Origin: Piscinibacter sp.
GTDB taxonomy: Bacteria > Pseudomonadota > Gammaproteobacteria > Burkholderiales > Burkholderiaceae_C
Assembly (NCBI GenBank): GCA_019635485.1
Contig: JAHBZL010000004.1
Span: 1 to 64,000, forward strand
Direction of reading: 5' to 3'
DNA: 64,000 bases
The translations under genes were made by a program, and so were the position numbers. The first letter of the stretch is position 1; each line of letters starts with the position of its first letter. Below the pieces are notes generated by a model. That model did not search any database. It was not told where the DNA came from and saw only the letters and a program-made list of their open reading frames with translations. Positions 48,298 to 55,890 of this stretch are shown here, one piece after another.

Positions 48298-49746
48298 TCA
48301 GACGCGTGCCGCCTTCCAGCGGCCGCGGGTGAACAGCCACAGCGTGAACAGGCCCACCGAGGTCTCGGAGGCGAACACGGCCCAGAAGACACCGGTGGCC
48401 TGCAGGTCCAGGTGCAGCGCGAGCAGCCACGCCAGCGGGATCTGGATCAGCCAGAAGAACACGAGGTTGATCTTGGTCGGCGTCACCGTGTCGCCGGCGC
48501 CGTTGAAGGCCTGCACCGAGACCATCCACCAGCCGTAGACGAAGTAGGAGTACGACAGGATGCGCAGCCACTCGGCACCGATGTCGACCACGGCGCGCTC
48601 GGCCGTGAACAGGCCCATCAGCTCGCGCGGGAAGAGGAAGAACAGCACCGACACCGCGACGGTGAACGTCATGTTGTACCAGCCGATGCGCCACACCGCG
48701 GCCTCGGCGCGCGCCGGCTCGCGGGCGCCGAGGTTCTGGCCCACCAGCGTGGCCGCGGCGTTGGACATGCCCCAGGCCGGCATCAGCGTGAACATCATGA
48801 GCCGGATGGCGATCGTCGCGCCGGCCACCGCCTCGCTGCCCACGGCCGCGAGGATGCGCATCAGGAAGATCCAGGCCGTCATCGCGACGATCATCTGGCC
48901 GATGCCGCCAAGTGAGGTGCGCACGATGTGCCAGAGCGTGGCGGCCTCGACGCGCAGCTGATCGACGGCCACGCGCAGGTGCCGGCTGCCGCGCAGCAGC
49001 GTCCACAGCTGCATGGCCACGCCGGTGCCGCGGCCGATGACGGTGGCGATCGCCGCGCCCTCGACGCCCAGCGCCGGGATCGGCCCGAGCCCGAAGATCA
49101 GGATCGGGTCGAGCACGATGTTGACGCCGTTGGCGACCCACAGCACGCGCATCGCCACGGCCGCATCGCCGGCACCGCGGAAGATCGCATTGCCGACGAA
49201 CAGCAGCATCAGCACGACGTTGGTACCGAGCATCCACTGCAGGTAGCGCACGCCGTGGGTCAGCGTCCACGCGTCGGCGCCCATCAGCTGCAGCAGCTCG
49301 CGCGCGAAGACGATGCCGACGACCGCAAACGGCAGCGAGGCCAGCACGGCGACCCAGATCGCCTGCACGGCGCTGACGGCGGCGGCGCGGCGGTCGCCCT
49401 CGCCGGTGCGCCGCGCGACGACCGCCGTCACCGCCATCGCCAGGCCGATGCCGATGGCGTACAGCAGGAACAGGAACGTCTCCGTCAGGCCGACCGTCGC
49501 GATCGCGGACGGGCCGAGCCGGGCGACGAACCAGATGTCCGCGACCGCGAAGGTGGACTCGAGCACCAGCTCCAGCACCATCGGCACGGCCAGCAGGAAC
49601 ACAGCGCGACGCAGCGGGATCTTCGTGTAGTCCGCCCCCGTGCCGCGGATCGCGTGGCCGAGCTCGCGCCACAGGGACTGAGGCTGCCCTGCGCCGGCGG
49701 ACTCGGCGGTTGCTGCGGCGGCGGTCGCCGGATCGGTCGGACTCAT
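48298..49746 (-). CDS. MATE-family multidrug exporter
   Basis: This 482-residue polytopic exporter has 12 predicted membrane segments, with NorM/DinF-like elements such as LAVPMVLELVLESTFAVADI near the start, LGTNVVLMLLFVGNAIFRGA and GWWMVSVQAFNGAGDTVTPT. I prefer the ATG at 49746 because GGAG lies five bases upstream. The longer frame from 49800 has no site and adds a low-complexity tail. It exports cationic drugs or metabolites with Na+ or H+ coupling. An 11-base-pair hairpin lies in the leader region. Confidence 0.9.
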   Translation of the reverse strand: MSPTDPATAAAATAESAGAGQPQSLWRELGHAIRGTGADYTKIPLRRAVFLLAVPMVLELVLESTFAVADIWFVARLGPSAIATVGLTETFLFLLYAIGIGLAMAVTAVVARRTGEGDRRAAAVSAVQAIWVAVLASLPFAVVGIVFARELLQLMGADAWTLTHGVRYLQWMLGTNVVLMLLFVGNAIFRGAGDAAVAMRVLWVANGVNIVLDPILIFGLGPIPALGVEGAAIATVIGRGTGVAMQLWTLLRGSRHLRVAVDQLRVEAATLWHIVRTSLGGIGQMIVAMTAWIFLMRILAAVGSEAVAGATIAIRLMMFTLMPAWGMSNAAATLVGQNLGAREPARAEAAVWRIGWYNMTFTVAVSVLFFLFPRELMGLFTAERAVVDIGAEWLRILSYSYFVYGWWMVSVQAFNGAGDTVTPTKINLVFFWLIQIPLAWLLALHLDLQATGVFWAVFASETSVGLFTLWLFTRGRWKAARV

Positions 49747-49805
49747 CGGGACTCCATCGATGGGCACAGCGGCGTCGCCGCTCTGGGGTGGGGCTGTCAT
49801 GAGGT

Positions 49806-49855
49806 GACGACGAACGGCCGGGACACGAATCGACGCCGGCGGTGCGTTCGTCGTC
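49806..49855 (-). promoter_or_regulatory. Long hairpin in MATE gene leader region
   Basis: GACGACGAACG (49806-49816) and CGTTCGTCGTC (49845-49855) are perfect 11-base complements around a 28-base loop, 60-110 bases upstream of the exporter start. Could be a leader hairpin, an upstream terminator or an operator. The rest of the 260-base gap up to hipA shows nothing else I recognise. Confidence 0.4.
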
Positions 49856-50009
49856 CGGGCCCGGCCGGAGTTTGCGCGACCCGCCGGACAAGGACCGGCC
49901 GCAGGCCCGCACTATCGTCCAACCAGGCGATCCACTCCGAAGGCGGACGTGCGAACGCTCTGCGGCCTCGGGCTGCAGCTGCCCGACCCGTCCAGGGTGA
50001 TCGGTACGC

Positions 50010-51383
50010 TCATTCCTGGGCCGCGCCTTGGCGGAATGCCGAGGCGTGCCTCCTGATCCCGGCGGAGACCGCTGACCATAGCGTGACCGGGAAACGTTCA
50101 GGCAATTCGCTCTCGACCGTTTCGAGCACGCGCTCGGTGGCCTCGACCATTCCGGACAGGCGTGCCCAGACCTCATGTCCCGCCGAGTCCGCCAGCCGGC
50201 GCCAGTGCCGCGGCTGGATGTCGCGAAGCCGGTAGTGCATGTTGCCGGCCTTCACGCCCATGGCGAGCCTGGCGCGTGGGTAGGGCACGAGATTCGGTCC
50301 GTCGCCGATGATCGGCCAGGCCGACAGCACGTCGTAGAGCGGGGTCAGTTGGAACCGGCCGCCGCGGCGGTGCTGGATCGAGAAGTTCTTGGCGTGCCCA
50401 TCGGTCGCTGCCAGCAGCCAGAACGCGAACTGCGCCAGCACGAAGACGGCCCGGTCATCGTCCACGTGCTCGCTGCTGCCCAGCACCGTCAGGCAGTCCT
50501 GCATCGACGGGCCACCGTCGCTCTGGTACTTGCGCTCCGGTCCGAGGCCGAGTGCCTGGCAGAAGTCCTCCTGGGGCAGCCGTGCGATCCAGGCGCCCTC
50601 GGGCGGCTTGAAGCGGGCCTTCGTTTCCGCGCCACCGTCGATGCCGACCCAGCGGCGGTCGAACCGGGTGACGACGAGCACCTTGGCCTCGCCGAAGCGC
50701 GCCATCTCCGTCTCGGCGACCGGGAGCCCGAAGGCGCGCAGGATCCGGCTGCAGAGCCACTCGTTCTCGACCGAGCTGCTCATGTCGGCCCGCATGTTGC
50801 CGACCAGACCCAGCGGCAGCTTGAAGATGTGGGTGGTCGGTGTCGCACCGTGCGGGCGATGCCAGCGGCGCCCGATGCGCAGCAGTGCCGTCTTCTCCTG
50901 CGCGCCGGCGATCGACAGCCGCAGTTCGTCCTCGTCGCCGAGGCCGAGCGGCGCGTCGGACGTGACCGCTGCGAGCGTGCGCTCCACCTGCCGCTCGTCG
51001 AGCGGCTCCGCCTCGATCCGGTTCCAGCCGCCGGGGTGATCGCCGGGCGGCAGCAGCTGGACGGCACCCACGCAGTCCCGTCCAATGGCCGCGAGCAGAT
51101 CGAAGGCCTCGGCCGAGCGCGCGCGATACCGGCTGCGCAGGCGACGCCGGATGTCCGCACTGTCGGGCAGCAGGTTGTCGAAGTAGTGCGTCACCACGTC
51201 GCCCCGGTGCTCGAGATCCGCCGTGAACGGCAGCGACAGCGACAGGGCGCGTCCTTCTTCGGCGTTCACCCACGATTCGTCGTAGCGGAACACCGGCGTG
51301 CCGGTCCGCAGCGCCGACCAGACGCCCAAGTGCAGGCCGTTCATCCAGACATGCAGGTCCTTCACCGCCTCACCAGTCGCCAC
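50010..51383 (-). CDS. hipA: HipA-family serine/threonine kinase toxin
   Basis: This 457-residue type II toxin kinase has the conserved LSIAGAQEKTALL region around residues 155-167, the catalytic ATDGHAKNFSI near 330 and LTPLYDVLSAWP, as in HipA kinases. HipA inactivates a target such as glutamyl-tRNA synthetase by phosphorylation and is held inactive by HipB on DNA. It overlaps hipB by 14 bases. Catalytic residues look intact. Codon and base use seem slightly less GC-rich than neighbours by eye, in keeping with acquisition. Confidence 0.92.
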   Translation of the reverse strand: MATGEAVKDLHVWMNGLHLGVWSALRTGTPVFRYDESWVNAEEGRALSLSLPFTADLEHRGDVVTHYFDNLLPDSADIRRRLRSRYRARSAEAFDLLAAIGRDCVGAVQLLPPGDHPGGWNRIEAEPLDERQVERTLAAVTSDAPLGLGDEDELRLSIAGAQEKTALLRIGRRWHRPHGATPTTHIFKLPLGLVGNMRADMSSSVENEWLCSRILRAFGLPVAETEMARFGEAKVLVVTRFDRRWVGIDGGAETKARFKPPEGAWIARLPQEDFCQALGLGPERKYQSDGGPSMQDCLTVLGSSEHVDDDRAVFVLAQFAFWLLAATDGHAKNFSIQHRRGGRFQLTPLYDVLSAWPIIGDGPNLVPYPRARLAMGVKAGNMHYRLRDIQPRHWRRLADSAGHEVWARLSGMVEATERVLETVESELPERFPVTLWSAVSAGIRRHASAFRQGAAQE

Positions 51384-51663
51384 TCGTCCTCTGCTTCTTC
51401 GCCCTGGCCACGGCCGCGACGGACTCGTGGGTGATCGACCGCTGGGCCCCCATGTCGCGCAACACCAGCTGCACGCCGAGCGCGCCGAGGATCTCGATCA
51501 ATTGCTCCACGCTGATCGCCGTCGGATTGCCTTCGATGCGCGCCACCCGCGTCTGCCCGACGCCGAGTGCCTCGCCGACTGCGGCCTGGCTGAGCCCCCG
51601 AGCCCTGCGCAGCGAACGCAGGTGGATGGACAGCTGGTGCGGGGTCTGGATCGGATAGTCCAT
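51370..51663 (-). CDS. hipB: HipB-family antitoxin, HTH regulator
   Basis: This 97-residue protein has an XRE-type helix-turn-helix (LRRARGLSQAAVGEALGVGQ, then TRVARIEGN). Its C-terminal QLIEILGALGVQLVLRD resembles HipB beta-lid sequences. I start at 51663 (MDYPIQTPHQL); the open frame continues upstream through the operators, which argues against earlier starts. It represses its operon together with HipA. Three matching dyads lie immediately upstream. Confidence 0.88.
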   Translation of the reverse strand: MDYPIQTPHQLSIHLRSLRRARGLSQAAVGEALGVGQTRVARIEGNPTAISVEQLIEILGALGVQLVLRDMGAQRSITHESVAAVARAKKQRTSGDW

Positions 51664-51673
51664 GCTGCAGCTT

Positions 51674-51689
51674 ATGCCGGATACGGCAT
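51674..51689. promoter_or_regulatory. HipB operator 1
   Basis: ATGCCGGATACGGCAT has perfect 6-base arms (ATGCCG/CGGCAT) and lies 11 bases upstream of the hipB start. First of three dyads with exact 27-base spacing. Confidence 0.75.
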
Positions 51690-51700
51690 TCTTGCAATCC

Positions 51701-51716
51701 ATGCCGAATAAGGCAT
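51701..51716. promoter_or_regulatory. HipB operator 2
   Basis: ATGCCGAATAAGGCAT has perfect 5-base arms (ATGCC/GGCAT). It starts 27 bases after operator 1. Confidence 0.75.
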
Positions 51717-51727
51717 GCATGGAACTC

Positions 51728-51743
51728 ATGCCTTAAAAGGCAT
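51728..51743. promoter_or_regulatory. HipB operator 3
   Basis: ATGCCTTAAAAGGCAT has 6-base arms (ATGCCT/AGGCAT) and starts 27 bases after operator 2. It abuts the integrase remnant. Confidence 0.7.
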
Positions 51744-51757
51744 ACCCCAACGCTGTC

Positions 51758-52008
51758 TGTCGCGCCGGGTCAGGGGCGGGCACGACTGGCGAGACTCCTT
51801 CGCCACCTGGCACCGCCAGGCCGGGATGCCCACTGCCGAATTGCAGCGGCTCGTGGGCCGGAAGACCGTGGCGATGGTCGAGCGCTGCGCGCACCTGGCC
51901 CCTGAGGCCTCGCAAGGCGCAGCGTCCGGCTTGATGCGACGGCTGGCTGCGCCGCCGCCGCCGCGCCAAATGAACAAGGGGTCAGCCCAGACTGAGCTAA
52001 CCCCTTGA
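51758..52008 (+). pseudogene. Tyrosine recombinase (integrase) C-terminal remnant
   Basis: The frame ending at 52008 encodes HDWRDSFATWHRQAGMPTAE, then QRLVGRKTVAMVERCAHLAP. This is the last about 60 residues of a phage-type integrase: the HxxR box is HDWR, and the final motif that should read R-Y-A-H-L reads R-C-A-H-L. The catalytic Tyr is therefore replaced by Cys, and everything upstream of the HxxR box is missing. It lies 7 bases from the 3' end of tRNA-Phe, the usual integration target. A dead relic of an island that may have brought hipBA. Confidence 0.75.
51976..52006 (-). terminator. Candidate terminator downstream of tRNA-Phe
   Basis: AAGGGGT (51976-51982) and ACCCCTT (52000-52006) form a 7-base stem. 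On the minus strand it follows the tRNA 3' end by 8 bases and is followed by TGTTCATTT. It could also end transcription of the integrase remnant on the other strand. Confidence 0.45.
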
Positions 52009-52014
52009 TATTTC

Positions 52015-52090
52015 TGGTGGCCAAGGGCGGAATCGAACCACCGACACGCGGATTTTCAATCCGCTGCTCTACCAACTGAGCTACTTGGCC
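52015..52090 (-). tRNA. tRNA-Phe (GAA)
   Basis: The minus strand folds as a full cloverleaf: acceptor GGCCAAG/CTTGGCC, D-arm TAGCTCAGTTGGTAGAGC, anticodon stem-loop GCGGATTGAAAATCCGC with anticodon GAA, T-arm GGTGGTTCGATTCCGCC, discriminator A and encoded CCA. The -10 TATAAT lies at 52102-52107. An integrase relic abuts the 3' end. Confidence 0.96.
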
Positions 52091-52101
52091 GTGAGCCGGC
52101 G

Positions 52102-52107
52102 ATTATA
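52102..52107 (-). promoter_or_regulatory. -10 element of tRNA-Phe promoter
   Basis: A perfect TATAAT on the minus strand, 12 bases before the mature tRNA 5' end. The matching -35 region is GC-rich and not recognisable. Confidence 0.6.
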
Positions 52108-52135
52108 GCCGAGCGGCCGGGGCCGCCCGGCGGGG

Positions 52136-52825
52136 CTACAGCGGCCCGCCGCGCTTGTTGCGCGAGAGGTCGACGCCGAGCTGCTTGAGCTTGCGGTACA
52201 GATGAGTGCGCTCCAGGCCGGTCTTCTCGGCCACGCGGGTCATGCTGCCGTTTTCCTGCGCGAGGTGGAACTCGAAGTAGCTCTTCTCGAACGCGTCGCG
52301 CGCCTCGCGCAGCGGCCGGTCGAGGTCGAAGCTCTGCTCGGACTGCGGGCCGAGCAGCAGCGGCGTGTTCGGCAGCATCGCACCGCCGGTCATCGCGGCC
52401 TCGACCGTCAGTGTCGCGTCGGCGACATGGTGGTTGACGGCCGGCGCCGCCGGCGCGCGCGACGGCTTGACCAGGCCCTGCTCGACGGCGCGCAGCAGCT
52501 TCTGCAGCGTGATCGGCTTCTCGAGGAAGGCCATCGCGCCGAACTTGGTGGCCTCGACGGCGGTGTCGATCGTGCCGTGCCCGCTCATCATGATCACCGG
52601 CATCGTCAGCTGCGCGGTGGCACCCCACTCCTTCAGCAGCGTGATGCCGTCGACGTCCGGCATCCAGATGTCCAGCAGCACGAGATCGGGGCGCAGGCGC
52701 TCGCGGCAGGCACGCGCCTCCGCGGCGTTTTCGGCGACCTCGACGGTGTGGCCCTCGTCGGTCAGGATTTCCGACAACAGTGCGCGGATGCCGAGTTCGT
52801 CGTCAACAACAAGAATCGTCGCCAT
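52136..52825 (-). CDS. NtrX-like response regulator lacking the sigma-54 AAA+ domain
   Basis: This 229-residue regulator has a receiver domain with the phospho-Asp in LVLLDIWMPDVDG (about residue 53) and KPITLQKL (Lys near 104). After a linker it has a Fis-type helix-turn-helix (MTRVAEKTGLERTHLYRKLK). NtrX proteins normally carry a central AAA+ sigma-54 activation domain of about 240 residues; here receiver and HTH are joined by roughly 60 residues. It overlaps no gene and lies 6 bases after the NtrY-like kinase gene, its probable partner. Confidence 0.87.
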   Translation of the reverse strand: MATILVVDDELGIRALLSEILTDEGHTVEVAENAAEARACRERLRPDLVLLDIWMPDVDGITLLKEWGATAQLTMPVIMMSGHGTIDTAVEATKFGAMAFLEKPITLQKLLRAVEQGLVKPSRAPAAPAVNHHVADATLTVEAAMTGGAMLPNTPLLLGPQSEQSFDLDRPLREARDAFEKSYFEFHLAQENGSMTRVAEKTGLERTHLYRKLKQLGVDLSRNKRGGPL

Positions 52826-52831
52826 GGATGG

Positions 52832-55144
52832 TCAGTGCGCCCGGCTGTCGGCGGCCGCCGCGACAGCGCTGGCGCTGTCGGCCGGAGCGAGCTTGGAAAA
52901 TGATAGCGAAACTTGGGCCCCCTTCGCGGCGGGGCGGCCCGGCGCGGAGGCCGGAGTGTGCCCGCTCGCCGGCTCGTCCGCCACCCCGAGGTTGGCAATG
53001 CGCACGCGGGCACCGTGTTCGTCGGCGATCTTCTTGACGACCGCCAAGCCCAGCCCGGTGCCCTTGGCCTTGGTCGTGACATACGGTTCGAAGGCGCGCT
53101 TGAGCACCTTGTCCGGGAAGCCGTGGCCGTTGTCGGCCACCTGCAGGCGCACCGCGCGCACCTCGCCATGTTCGTCGCGGGCCAGCTCGGTCCGCACGCG
53201 CACGTGGCCGTCCGGCTCGTCGACCACCGCGTCGAAGGCGTTCTGCACCAGGTTGTGGATCACCTGGCGCAGCTGCGGGCCGTCGCCGACGATCGCCGGC
53301 AGCCCGGGCGCCAGCTCGGCATGCAGCCGGCCGGACTCCTGGGCGGCGCCGTACAGCGCCAGCACCTCGGCCACCAGCGCGTTCAGGTTCAGCGGCTTGA
53401 GCTGCGCGGCCGGCAGGCGCGCATAGTCGCGGAACTCGTTGACCAGCGTCTTCATCGCCTGCACCTGGGCGACGATGGTGGCGACCGAACGCGCCAGCAT
53501 CGCCTGGTCGCCGCCCTCGAGCTTGGCCTCCAGCTTGTGCTGCAGGCGCTCGGCGGAGAGCTGGATCGGCGTGAGCGGGTTCTTGATCTCGTGCGCGAGC
53601 CGGCGCGCCACCTCGCTCCATGCCTCGCTGCGCTGCGCCGAAACGACCTCGGTGATGTCGTCGAACACCATGAGCCGCGCGCCCTGCGGCATCGCCGCGC
53701 CGCGCACCAGCAGCGTCAGCGTGTTGCGGTCGCGGCCCTGCGGGTCCTGCGTCTGCAGCTCGAAGGAGTCCTGCCACTGGTCGCGCTCGCCGGCCTCGGG
53801 GCTGGTGGCGTGCAGCTCGAAGCGCTGCCCGACGCGGTGCGCGAAGTCTTCCAACCCCGGCACGTCCTCGAGGCGGCGGCCGCGGTAGGCCGACAGCGGC
53901 AGCCGCACGATGCGCGTCGCCCCCGGGTTGACGGTGTCGATGCGGCCCTCGCGGTCGAACACGATCACGCCGGCGGTCAGGTTGTCGAGGATGGTCTGCA
54001 GGTTGGCCCGCGCGCCCTCGACCTGCGCGACGCTGCGCTGCACCAGCTTGCGCGCCTCGGCGAGCTGCTCGGTCATGTCGGCGAACGAGCGTGTCAGGCC
54101 GCCGAGTTCGTCGCGCGAGGCGAACACCGGCTTGGCGCTGAGGTCGCCGTGCGCCACCTGGTCGACGCCCTCGGCCAGCACCAGCAGCGGCCGCGCCAGC
54201 TGGTTGCCCAGCAGCACCGCCAGCAGCACCGCGCCGAACACGGCGAGCACGAGCGCCAGCGTCAGTGTGCCGATGTACATGCGCCGCAGGCCGTCGCGCG
54301 CCAGCGCGCGCTGCTGGTACTCGCGGTAGGCGGTCTGCACCGAGAGCGCGTTGGCGGTCAGCGTGGCCGGCAGCAGCTGGCGCACCATCAGGTAGCGCTG
54401 GTGCTCGGCGAGCGCGAAGTTCGCGCTCGGGATCATCGCGATCGTGCGGATGCGCGCCTGCGCGGTGCTGCCGCTGTCCTCGTCCAGCCCCTCGAGGTGC
54501 CCGGTGACACGCGCCAGCCGCGCCTGGCGCAGCAGTTCCGGCGAGGGCCGCTCGGGCATCAGGCCGGCGGCGCTGCTGCTGGCCGACACCAGCACCTGCC
54601 CGGCATGCCCGATCAGCGAGACCTCCTGCGCGGCCAGCTGTTCGCGCAGCCGCTCGAGCGCCAGCGCCTGCGCCGAGCCCGGACTCTCGCCGAGCTTCTC
54701 GGCGGCCAGCCGGGTGCGCCCGGCCAGTTCGGTGACCAGGGCGTCGAGCGTGCCGCGGCCGAGGTTCAGGCCCGCGTCCAGCGCGCTCTCGACCTTCACG
54801 TCGAACCAGCTCTCGATGCTGCGCGAGACGAACTGGTAGCTCACCGTGTAGATCAGCACGCCCGGCACCACGCCGACCACCGCGAAGATCGCGGCCAGCT
54901 TGGCCAGCAGCCGGCTGCCGAACTTGCGCCGCCGCATGCGCACCAGCAGGCGCACGGCCGCGATGCCGATGACGAGCACCAGCAGCGACGCCACGGTGAC
55001 GTTGAGCCAGAACAGCCAGACGTAGTGCCGCTCGTACAGCGCCGGGCTGTTGGTGGCCACGGACAGCAGGAAGGCCAGCACCAGGCCCGCGCCGGTCACG
55101 GCGACCAGTGCGACGATCCATGCCCAGCGGGTGGCCTTCTTCAT
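52832..55144 (-). CDS. NtrY-like sensor histidine kinase
   Basis: This 770-residue membrane kinase has N-terminal membrane segments (about 8-30, 42-66 and 82-104), a periplasmic region, a further segment near 290-312, HAMP (GNQLARPLLVLAEGVDQVAH) and a PAS domain near 385-480. The HisKA box is RRLAHEIKNPLTPIQLSAER, with the phospho-His. The ATPase has NLVQNAFDAV, ADNGHGFP and TKAKGTGLGLAVV. This matches NtrY, which senses nitrogen or redox status in other proteobacteria. Likely co-transcribed with DUF4390 upstream and the NtrX-like gene downstream. Confidence 0.92.
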   Translation of the reverse strand: MKKATRWAWIVALVAVTGAGLVLAFLLSVATNSPALYERHYVWLFWLNVTVASLLVLVIGIAAVRLLVRMRRRKFGSRLLAKLAAIFAVVGVVPGVLIYTVSYQFVSRSIESWFDVKVESALDAGLNLGRGTLDALVTELAGRTRLAAEKLGESPGSAQALALERLREQLAAQEVSLIGHAGQVLVSASSSAAGLMPERPSPELLRQARLARVTGHLEGLDEDSGSTAQARIRTIAMIPSANFALAEHQRYLMVRQLLPATLTANALSVQTAYREYQQRALARDGLRRMYIGTLTLALVLAVFGAVLLAVLLGNQLARPLLVLAEGVDQVAHGDLSAKPVFASRDELGGLTRSFADMTEQLAEARKLVQRSVAQVEGARANLQTILDNLTAGVIVFDREGRIDTVNPGATRIVRLPLSAYRGRRLEDVPGLEDFAHRVGQRFELHATSPEAGERDQWQDSFELQTQDPQGRDRNTLTLLVRGAAMPQGARLMVFDDITEVVSAQRSEAWSEVARRLAHEIKNPLTPIQLSAERLQHKLEAKLEGGDQAMLARSVATIVAQVQAMKTLVNEFRDYARLPAAQLKPLNLNALVAEVLALYGAAQESGRLHAELAPGLPAIVGDGPQLRQVIHNLVQNAFDAVVDEPDGHVRVRTELARDEHGEVRAVRLQVADNGHGFPDKVLKRAFEPYVTTKAKGTGLGLAVVKKIADEHGARVRIANLGVADEPASGHTPASAPGRPAAKGAQVSLSFSKLAPADSASAVAAAADSRAH

Positions 55145-55200
55145 GGTGACGTCGGAGTCACTCGGAGGGAAGGTCGTTCGGCTCCGCTTTCAAGCGAACA

Positions 55201-55275
55201 CCGCAGATCCGCCTCCGCCGGTCTGCCGGTGTTGCCCCCTCGCAGGGGGCGCGCGCAGCGCGTAGGGGGTGGTCC
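55201..55275 (-). repeat. Intergenic palindromic repeat, copy C
   Basis: Same layout as copies A and B: CCGCAGATCCGCCTCCGCCG, GTCTGCCGGTGTTG, CCCCCTCGCAGGGGG, GCGCGCAGCGCG, TAGGGGGTGG. It lies between the DUF4390 stop and the ntrY start, both leftward, and has the same orientation relative to transcription as the other copies. Confidence 0.75.
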
Positions 55276-55276
55276 A

Positions 55277-55879
55277 TCAATCCAGCCGCTGGGTCTTCTC
55301 GATCGCCAGGTCCCAGTCGGCCGGGTTGCCGATGCCGATCTGCATCGGCCGCGGCAGCAGCGAGGTGTCGAGCCGGAAGCTGAACTCGACGTAGTGGCCG
55401 CTGCCCTCGATCTGCGACTCCTCGGCGATCTTCCAGTGCACGCCGCGCCGCATGGCCGCGAAGGCCTCGGTGCGTGTCGCGTAGCTCTGGCTGAAGCCGG
55501 CGAACGTGACGCGATAGGTGACGGTGAGCGGCTGGAACACGATGCGCCAGACGCGCGTGGCCTTGGCGACGCGCTTGTCGCGCCAGTACCAGCGGTCGCG
55601 GAACAGCTCGGCTTCGGCGACGAAGTACAGCGGCACCGACTTGTTCAGCGCCTCCTCGGCGCCGCGCGGCAGGTCGAAGTTGACCGCGTAGTCCAGGTGC
55701 AGGCCGTCGTCGCCGCGGAACAGCTCGAATCCGGCGAGTTCGATCCCACCGGTCTGTGCGGCGGCCGGCAGCGGCAGCAGGCAGGCCAGGCACAGCAGCC
55801 AGCCGAGCAGGCGGCGCACGACGGTCCCGCGTCGGTTGCGCGGGCCTTCGTCGCCGGGAGGAGGTGCCGCGCTGCGCAT
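55277..55879 (-). CDS. DUF4390 family exported protein
   Basis: This 200-residue protein has a hydrophobic export signal (about residues 20-42, RRLLGWLLCLACLLPLPAAA) and a mature domain with DGLHLDYAVNFDLPRGAEEA, ELFRDRWYWRDKRVAKATRV and GVHWKIAEESQIEGSGHYVE. In betaproteobacteria DUF4390 genes commonly lie between rsmB and ntrY, as here. The true start may be a GTG near the signal peptide instead of the ATG at 55879. Function unknown; a periplasmic partner of the kinase is a fair guess from synteny. Confidence 0.85.
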   Translation of the reverse strand: MRSAAPPPGDEGPRNRRGTVVRRLLGWLLCLACLLPLPAAAQTGGIELAGFELFRGDDGLHLDYAVNFDLPRGAEEALNKSVPLYFVAEAELFRDRWYWRDKRVAKATRVWRIVFQPLTVTYRVTFAGFSQSYATRTEAFAAMRRGVHWKIAEESQIEGSGHYVEFSFRLDTSLLPRPMQIGIGNPADWDLAIEKTQRLD

Positions 55880-55890
55880 GGGCCGGGGGA

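Noticed and set aside
48298-49800. 500-codon MATE start at 49800
   Set aside because: It lacks a ribosome-binding site and adds a low-complexity tail; the Met at 49746 has GGAG at good spacing.
51976-52014. A second, degenerate tRNA next to tRNA-Phe
   Set aside because: The minus strand has a stretch like a D-arm (TTAGCTCAGTCTGGG), but no acceptor, anticodon or T-arm can be formed; a terminator stem explains it.
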